DNA from: Nemertoderma westbladi | Taxonomy: Eukaryota; Xenacoelomorpha; Nemertodermatida; Nemertodermatidae | DNA length: 22,443 bases | Reading direction: 5' to 3' | Assembly (NCBI GenBank): GCA_032718475.1 | Contig: JAUCBJ010002891.1 | Location: 1-22,443 of the forward strand | Part shown: positions 17,683-22,443 of the stretch, one piece after another | How the letters are laid out: each line of letters starts with the position of its first letter | Numbering within the stretch: position 1 is the first letter of the stretch | The notes under the pieces: model-generated | Seen by the model: only the letters and a program-made list of their open reading frames with translations | The model's database searches: none | Told to the model about the DNA's origin: nothing | Translations under genes and position numbers: made by a program

Positions 17683-18034
17683 CGCCAGAGGGTAAAAAGA
17701 ACAAGTGTCGCGGACACGTAGGTAACTGGTATATTAATATACATAAAATGATTACTGATTCGGTTATTTAAGTTACATATGATATGGGTAAAGAATGGCT
17801 AGAGTAATCATACGATCATACAATGTACCAGTATCACGGTAACAGAGCAGGTCTGCTATCCAGCAGTCAGGGTAAGGGTGATACAGCTCCGCAAGTGTGC
17901 AGAGCCAGGTAATCAGATAGTCTGATTCCTGCTCACCGGGGGACCAGTCTTACACCTAGCAGTATGACGTCACCCGGTGTGATCTAACTAGTGACCACAC
18001 AAGGTCTGTCAACCGGCTTGACGGTTGGCTGGCG
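17683..18034 (-). repeat. 5' LTR of element 2
   Basis: The LTR is 352 bp, with the same CGCCAG/CTGGCG termini as its partner, ten substitutions and a 7-bp block (CACCTAG, near 17954) absent from the other LTR. It contains the same palindromic TATA-like GTATATTAATATAC and hairpins. No clean 4-6 bp target duplication is seen next to either LTR; only TGG is shared. Confidence 0.93.
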
Positions 18035-18054
18035 TGGGATATACTGTATGTTTA

Positions 18055-18740
18055 AATCTCTATGTGACTTGGCCACCTCCTATCTCCTGCACTCTTTTTA
18101 GTCTTCTCATCACTTCTATAAAGGATCTCCGAAGATGGGAGTTTGGTATTCCTTTGATTCAATAATCGAGGGACGAAGTTGGGCCAAGGATTCAATCGGT
18201 TGCCTTAAACTAAGTTATTAATGTCACGTTTTTGTGCTATCGGCTAATAAAGGTGACATATTGGTTTGTGGATTGCAAAGTCTTTCAGGGATAAATCCCG
18301 TAACACTTAATGTGGCCCCATAAATAAAAATTCCAAGGTGTCAGATCCGGGGAAGCGTGGTGGCCACAGCACTAGTCAATCTCTGCCAATCCAACGTCTG
18401 TTAAAATGGAACTCCTAATAATTCCATACGATAAGTCACCCCAGTGTGGCGGCGCACCATCTTGCTGGAACAAAATATCACGATGATGGATTCCGAACAC
18501 AGGGACAAAAAATCTAAATTTTGGAGATATCAAATCTAAATAACTGGCACTTATAACAGTTTGTATCAAAAAAGTATAGACCAATTAATCGTGTGCGAGT
18601 CAGCTGCCCATATAGTGACTTTTGGTGAGTCGCGAGATTTTTGAGTGATTGAGTGTGGGTTTTTCTTTCCCCAAATCCTAGAATTCCATCAATTCACCCG
18701 GGTAGTTATGAGGTAGACTCATTACTAAAGAATACCTTTG
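18055..18740 (-). pseudogene. Degenerate mariner/IS630-type transposase
   Basis: Minus-strand blocks match the pattern of Tc1/mariner/IS630 transposases but jump frames and cross stops. Near 18690 there is WNSRIWGKKNPHSITQ, then RDSPKVTIWAA (about 18615-18645). Next comes SASYLDLI, then DILFQQDGAPPHWG, which holds the second catalytic Asp (about 18430-18470). A WPPR block and an EF-F-G-type remnant follow (about 18315-18350). A weak C-terminal tail (LRRSFIEVMRRLKRV) lies to about 18070. No terminal inverted repeats were recognised. The relic ends about 20 bp from the LTR of element 2, so element 2 may have inserted into or beside it. Confidence 0.75.
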
Positions 18741-18921
18741 CATAAGTCCTTTAGTTTCTAGAAAGTTCATTATCTGGGCCGCATTACTGACACATTTGGT
18801 ATAGTTGTTGTGTTCAATTGCAAGTACACGAAGTGGGGACTTCGCGCAGCACGAAGTTGGCAGAGCCTTAGCGAATTGACACTGTTAGGGGGTAGGTCAA
18901 TTTATGCAAATAGTCACGTTG

Positions 18922-18938
18922 GCCCTCTAGCGGCAGAC
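18922..18938 (-). promoter_or_regulatory. CTCF-like core motif in repeat
   Basis: The minus strand reads CCGCTAGAGGGC, close to the CTCF core consensus. It lies within the fold-back repeat. Motif match only. Confidence 0.35.
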
Positions 18939-19066
18939 TGGAGAACTGCAGATGGATTCGCCTCCTTTGAAAGTCACAGCTAATGGTCTAATACATATCT
19001 GCCAAGTTTCAGCTTAAACGGATTAAAAGCAAAGAAATGGGAGGGCATTTAATGTTTAGACATGTG

Positions 19067-19083
19067 GCCCTCTAGCGGGAGAC
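19067..19083 (-). promoter_or_regulatory. CTCF-like core motif in repeat
   Basis: The minus strand again reads CCGCTAGAGGGC, in the same orientation as the motif 145 bp to the left. Motif match only. Confidence 0.35.
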
Positions 19084-19204
19084 CATTGCACTGATGGTGT
19101 CTGAAAGTCTCTCAAAAATCTCAACTTTTGCTCATATTGATACCTACAAATTTTCAACTTGGCAGCTTTAAATCCGACAAAGTTATTAGCATGTCAAAAT
19201 CGTA

Positions 19205-19224
19205 ACGACGACGACGACGATGAC

Positions 19225-19263
<39 letters not shown>

Positions 19264-19279
19264 AACGACGACGACGACA
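19205..19279 (+). repeat. (CGA)n trinucleotide microsatellite
   Basis: About 75 bp of ACG/CGA triplets with a few CAA and TGA interruptions. On the minus strand it would read as an Arg-rich stretch, but there is no gene. Confidence 0.9.
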
Positions 19280-19499
19280 ACTATTTGCATAAATTGACCC
19301 ACCCCCTAACAGTGTCAATTCGCTAAGGCTCCGCCAACTTCGTGGCTCGCCCCACAGTACATATGAGTTAAATTTTGATTGGTTTACTTTTGAGTTTCTT
19401 AACAACTCATTGAATACTGACTGCAGCTTAATGATAGTGATGCCCGCCTCAGTGATGTTTTGGGATTCTGGATAAAATCGGCCTCAATGATATAACTGG

Positions 19500-19709
19500 C
19501 CGGTTATCTACCTTTACGGTTGCTATTGAATACAGCCCACTCTTACGGATGGATTTAACCTATATCCTAATACAATCTATGGATGTTAAAACATATAAAC
19601 AATATGATTCGTTTGCAGTACAGGTCATAACTGCTGCTGAATTAGGATACAGATTAAATCCATCCGTAAGGAGGACTGTATTCAATAGCAACCGTAAGGT
19701 AGCTTACCA
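19500..19709. mobile_element. MITE-like hairpin element
   Basis: Arms of about 63 bp (19508-19571 and 19641-19702) are inverted copies sharing ACGGTTGCTATTGAATACAG and TTACGGATGGATTTAA. They enclose about 70 bp with no coding capacity. A short non-coding unit with long terminal inverted repeats is typical of a MITE or fold-back transposon. No clear target duplication was identified. Confidence 0.7.
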
Positions 19710-19740
19710 CCTATAGCAAATCAATCGGAAAGATGCAGGA

Positions 19741-19811
19741 GCCTCCGTGGCGTAGTGGTTAGCATACATGAACGTTTATCGGGAGACGCGGGTTCGATCC
19801 CCGTTGGTGGC
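19741..19811 (+). tRNA. tRNA-like sequence (pseudo-tRNA or SINE head)
   Basis: The 71 bp contain an A-box (TGGCGTAGTGG) and a B-box (GGTTCGATCCC). The acceptor arms GCCTCCG and TGGTGGC pair with one U-U mismatch, and the T-arm (GCGGG/CCCGT) pairs well. The D-stem has a C-A mismatch and the anticodon stem is imperfect, with C instead of the invariant U at position 33; the nominal anticodon would be GTT. A T6 run, a possible pol III terminator, follows at about 19819. The damage in the middle argues for a pseudo-tRNA or tRNA-derived SINE head rather than a working tRNA gene. It starts about 30 bp after the MITE-like hairpin. Confidence 0.55.
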
Positions 19812-19893
19812 GAATTCATTTTTTCCGCTCCATTTGAAGTAGAGTTGGACCATCTGATGTCCTGTTTAAATTAAATTACTTAATAATTTATAT

Positions 19894-19916
19894 AATCTAT
19901 GGATGTTAAAACATAT
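19894..19916 (+). repeat. 23-bp direct repeat, second copy
   Basis: Identical to 19574-19596, which lies in the loop of the MITE-like hairpin. The repeated word contains CTATGGATGTTAAAACATAT. The two copies bracket the right arm of the hairpin and the tRNA-like sequence. Confidence 0.7.
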
Positions 19917-20362
19917 TAATTAATTATAACACGATATAATAAACCATTTGATATGCCATAATATACCAGCACCAATAATTATATTTTGTATTAATTAATT
20001 ATATTTAATTATATGTGGATATGCACAAGTATAACGCCCCGAATTCAATAATTCCCCGCCAAACCCACCACACGGATCATTTATATGTTAAAGCATATAA
20101 TCAATAATATTATATATTATTTTGTTATTTCATTTTGACCTAAATACTAAAATGATTGGTATTCATCTTTACAAAAATTTTCTCATCTCTCCCAACACCA
20201 GCAAACAGTACTGTACCTATTTTTAAGTGACTTGAGTGGTTTTTATATTTTTTGAAAAAATATAAATTAAAATGTATAATATTAATTGGTAAACCACCTG
20301 ACAAACGTACACACCTCGAATATAGTGTCGTTATTCAGGTACCTGCCCCCTCCCCCATCACA
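19917..20362. other. AT-rich non-coding stretch
   Basis: No gene or RNA recognised; long A/T-rich palindromic words only. Confidence 0.6.
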
Positions 20363-20380
20363 CCCCCCCCCCCCCCCCCC
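20363..20380 (+). repeat. Poly-C tract (18 C)
   Basis: Eighteen consecutive C, preceded by shorter C runs from 20345. Confidence 0.9.
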
Positions 20381-20403
20381 ATTTTTCTACAAAATGAGAA
20401 TGC

Positions 20404-20646
20404 ATGAAATTTGAAATAGTGTTAGATGCACTCAATTCCTTTTGGGTAAGTGAGTCAGAATTTTTATTTTTGAGTTCATTCTTTAGCTACAAGCGTTTAA
20501 AAAAGTTGTCTCCATCGAAAGGACCGGAAGCGCCTGTTACCTCCACCGGAAGCGCCAGTTACATCGCAGTTATTCTTCAACATTATAGTGACTTGTTGGT
20601 ACTAGAGGAAAGCTGGCCGTACAAGGAAGGAATCTCAATTAAGTAA
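20404..20646 (+). CDS. Unrecognised 80-codon ORF
   Basis: The frame starts MKFEIVLDALNSFW and ends EGISIK. The middle holds a 27-bp direct repeat (ACCGGAAGCGCC twice) encoding a Pro/Ser/Thr-rich stretch. No domain is recognised. A strong splice-donor-like GGGTAAGTGAG lies at about 20443, so only the first 14 codons might be exonic. It is most likely a chance ORF. Confidence 0.15.
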   Translation: MKFEIVLDALNSFWVSESEFLFLSSFFSYKRLKKLSPSKGPEAPVTSTGSASYIAVILQHYSDLLVLEESWPYKEGISIK

Positions 20647-20840
20647 AAAACATTTTAATTTGGTTGGGAAATAGCTGAGATATGGGCGTTCGAAAGTTGC
20701 ATGTATTTGCTTTGGCTATAGGCCATTTATTCAGTATTATATAATATTCATTAATAAATTCAAAAATAGTCTGTAACATTTTGTTTATCTTTTAAGTAGC
20801 TTGGCAACAATGCCATGCCTATATGATAATACTATAGTTC

Positions 20841-21030
20841 TGTGGGGCGAGCCACGAAGTGATTGAGCCTTAGCGTAGTGGTACCATTAATCAACCTGTC
20901 GTTCTGTCGTGTTCAATTTTAAACGTTAATAACTCGGCCAATCTTTGATGAAATCTATCCAAACTTGGTACACATGTTGTTTGGCAAAAGTTTAGAAATT
21001 TTCCAAGTAGAATTTCCGTGTGGCCTTTGA
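20841..21030 (-). repeat. Dispersed repeat family, copy C
   Basis: The plus strand starts GTGGGGCGAGCCACGAAGT and GAGCCTTAGCG, the same end as the right arm of the fold-back at 18829-19358. Further in, the reverse complement reads TACCAAGTTTGG, TTTCATCAAAGATTGG and CGAGTTATTAACGTTTAAA, aligning with copy A at 3740-3790. This links the fold-back ends and the CTCF-motif repeat into one family. Confidence 0.7.
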
Positions 21031-21706
21031 GAAGCTAAGATAATAGCAGTTAATTAGTTAATTAAGTTGATTACGGTAAAAACACCATTTTCAACCTGCC
21101 TTTTAAACTGCTGCTGCTGCTGGTAGGATAGCATTGATTCCCCATCCATTCACTCACTCTCCATTCAACTGGCTGACTGGAGAGTGGAGGTGTGTTTAGG
21201 TATCGGGTTCAATGACATTAATATTATTACTAAAGTAACGTCGGGATGTTAATATTCACTGCAGCTATGAGTCTCTCTGGTTAGTTGAATGAATGAAATA
21301 AATTATTGTTTTACTGTTCCGAATATCAATGTTTATTTCTGTAGGCCAACTTACTGTATTATTATTTAATCTAAATGTACATAATAGTTTAAATAAATTA
21401 TTTCACAATTTCATTCCAATTCATACTGCTTACGCAACCATGCTAATTAGGTATATTAAATGGCAGGATTGTTTTTAATTAAAATTTTTACAGAGCAAAC
21501 AAGTATATTATTGTATTTAACTGAAAGTTAATTTATTTCGGTAAGTAGGCCTTGTGGTTTGTTAGTTTAGTTAGTATAATAAGTATCAAATATATTACGT
21601 GCTGCTGTACAGTAAACGCGGCTTTGCGTTATTGAATTACAGAATTGGCGGTACAAAGTACATTAATAGGGATCAGGCATATGCATTTATATAATTGTTG
21701 TTGTAA
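21031..21706. other. Non-coding stretch with small hairpin
   Basis: CACTCTCCA (21155-21163) and TGGAGAGTG (21178-21186) form a perfect 9-bp stem with a 14-base loop. A short CTG run lies at 21109-21121. No gene is recognised. Confidence 0.5.
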
Positions 21707-21988
21707 ATGTACAATAATATGCGCGACTTTTATTTTAGTAACTGCAATGTGTATTTCATTTGTACCTGCAACCCATTAAAAAGGGCAGCTGAACTTATCG
21801 CGGACAGGCTGACTATTCACCATAAAAAAAAACCCAAATCGCCGCAGTTCCACTTACAGTTCCATATTATTCTGTTTTGCAATTCAACCCAATTTATCTG
21901 CTCTCTGCTACACGCGGTTTTATCCACGAGTTTTGTAAAGTCCCGACTTATCGGGAATGACATGAACTTAGCGTCCGGAATATTCTGA
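21707..21988 (+). CDS. Unrecognised 93-codon ORF
   Basis: The frame encodes a Cys/Asn-rich start, a basic stretch KRAAELIADRLTIHHKKKPK and a hydrophobic C-terminal half. No domain, signal or neighbour supports a function. It is likely a chance ORF in AT-rich sequence. Confidence 0.12.
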   Translation: MYNNMRDFYFSNCNVYFICTCNPLKRAAELIADRLTIHHKKKPKSPQFHLQFHIILFCNSTQFICSLLHAVLSTSFVKSRLIGNDMNLASGIF

Positions 21989-22443
21989 ACAGATTAAATC
22001 TACTTGGCGCTGGAATACTGCATCCCGTTGTACCAGAAGTTATTAAAACATACCGGCCCCTCAAATGCGCTTGCAGTGGGTTAGAGAACAACAAATACCG
22101 CTCCAGTACAACCGCTATTTTGATAAGGTCCAATATATAATATATATATTATGGTCCAACATATGATAGTTTACTAATCAGCTAATAGCCCTATTTATTC
22201 GTGAGATTTCAATTTATAAATAAAACTAATATACGAGCTCATATGAGCTCAATTGATTGATTGATTGAAGGTATGACCGTTGTTGTGGGGGACTAGGTCT
22301 ACCTGTCTAGCAGCTAATAACTCGTCCGTGGAGAGAATAATATAAGTCGAGGAACATAACGAAACGCGTTCAATTTATTTATTTATTCCAATTGGGGATT
22401 CTTTCTAACGCGGTAATGCGGTGCTATTAAACATCAACACATT
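21989..22443. other. Non-coding stretch at the right edge
   Basis: It contains an AT-rich near-palindrome (about 22127-22158) and the perfect 16-bp palindrome GAGCTCATATGAGCTC (22235-22250). No gene is recognised. Confidence 0.5.

Larger units (their letters stand above)
12046..18034 (-). mobile_element. Ty3/Gypsy-like LTR retrotransposon (element 2), full length but dead
   Basis: The element is 5,989 bp, bounded by two direct LTRs. On the minus strand the order is 5' LTR (17683-18034), primer binding site, gag, protease, RT, RNase H, integrase, polypurine tract, 3' LTR (12046-12390). Integrase after RNase H is the Gypsy order. Lesions seen: frame breaks near 16957, 15305, 14766 and 13345; stops at 15029, 13734, 13710 and 13642; a substituted second catalytic residue in RT; and loss of most of the integrase core near 13710. 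The LTRs differ by ten substitutions and one 7-bp indel (about 3 percent), so insertion was moderately recent on a genomic scale. No env-like gene is visible. Confidence 0.93.
18829..19358. repeat. Fold-back repeat with inverted arms (copy B of the dispersed family)
   Basis: The left arm (about 18850-18914) and right arm (about 19278-19342) are inverted copies with only two or so differences, sharing GAGCCTTAGCGAATTGACAC and TTTATGCAAATAGT. The outer ends differ: the left has ACTTCGCGCAGCACGAAGT, the right has the complement of GTGGGGCGAGCCACGAAGT. The 360-bp centre holds two CTAGCGG motifs, a CCAAGTTTCAGC word and its inverted relative, and a (CGA)n tract. It looks like an inverted dimer of a non-autonomous repeat. 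Confidence 0.75.

Noticed and set aside
19154-19405. Arg-rich minus-strand ORF
   Set aside because: It is the translation of the (CGA)n microsatellite.
22235-22250. Perfect 16-bp palindrome as a regulatory operator
   Set aside because: No gene nearby and AT-rich palindromes are common here; chance is likely.
1-22443. CRISPR arrays, bacterial operons or phage genes
   Set aside because: All recognisable coding is eukaryotic or retrotransposon-derived and no spacer-repeat array exists.

Overview
The window is a repeat-rich, AT-rich stretch of an invertebrate animal genome with no clearly intact host gene. The animal origin is inferred from a decayed DDX1 (DEAD-box helicase with a SPRY insert) fragment, two Ty3/Gypsy-type LTR retrotransposons, a non-LTR retrotransposon tail, a mariner/IS630-type transposase relic, a tRNA-like sequence with pol III boxes and very long poly-G/poly-C runs. 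The phylum cannot be fixed from sequence alone; a marine invertebrate would fit but is a guess.

Layout. 1-735: DDX1-like pseudogene (+), intronless over the visible part and crossing three reading-frame changes, running into a 12-bp-based minisatellite (731-905). 1209-1345: (CTGA)n tract that looks like the tail of a minus-strand RTE-like retroposon. 2040-2545: three diverged units of a roughly 165-bp satellite. 3522-3800: two-unit dispersed repeat carrying a motif close to the CTCF core. 3907-4780: two small plus-strand ORFs, the second possibly a two-exon gene with a paired CxxC module. 5338-5913: 288-bp tandem duplication.

7551-11224: minus-strand Gypsy-like element 1. Its gag has a SCAN-like region; protease, reverse transcriptase and RNase H follow. 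Gag and pol share a frame but are separated by one TGA, RT is frameshifted just before its catalytic motif, and no integrase or convincing LTR pair is visible. Its 5' side is interrupted by a plus-strand LINE 3' tail (about 11225-11583) lying between TAC/TAG triplet repeats.

12046-18034: minus-strand Gypsy-like element 2, complete in outline with two LTRs (345 and 352 bp, ten substitutions plus a 7-bp indel), a primer binding site abutting the 5' LTR, gag, protease, RT, RNase H, integrase ends and a polypurine tract. It is dead: several frameshifts and stops, a changed RT active-site residue, and a missing integrase core. It is visibly more GC-rich than its surroundings.

18055-18740: degenerate mariner/IS630-like transposase (-) directly beside the LTR. 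18830-19358: fold-back repeat with two CTCF-like motifs and a (CGA)n tract. 19500-19709: MITE-like hairpin. 19741-19811: tRNA-like/SINE head. 20841-21030: another copy of the dispersed repeat family. The rest is AT-rich non-coding sequence. I see a graveyard of nested transposable elements rather than a new working system; the best leads are the repeat-borne CTCF-like motifs, the unusual LTR termini, the SCAN-like gag and the possible small two-exon gene.
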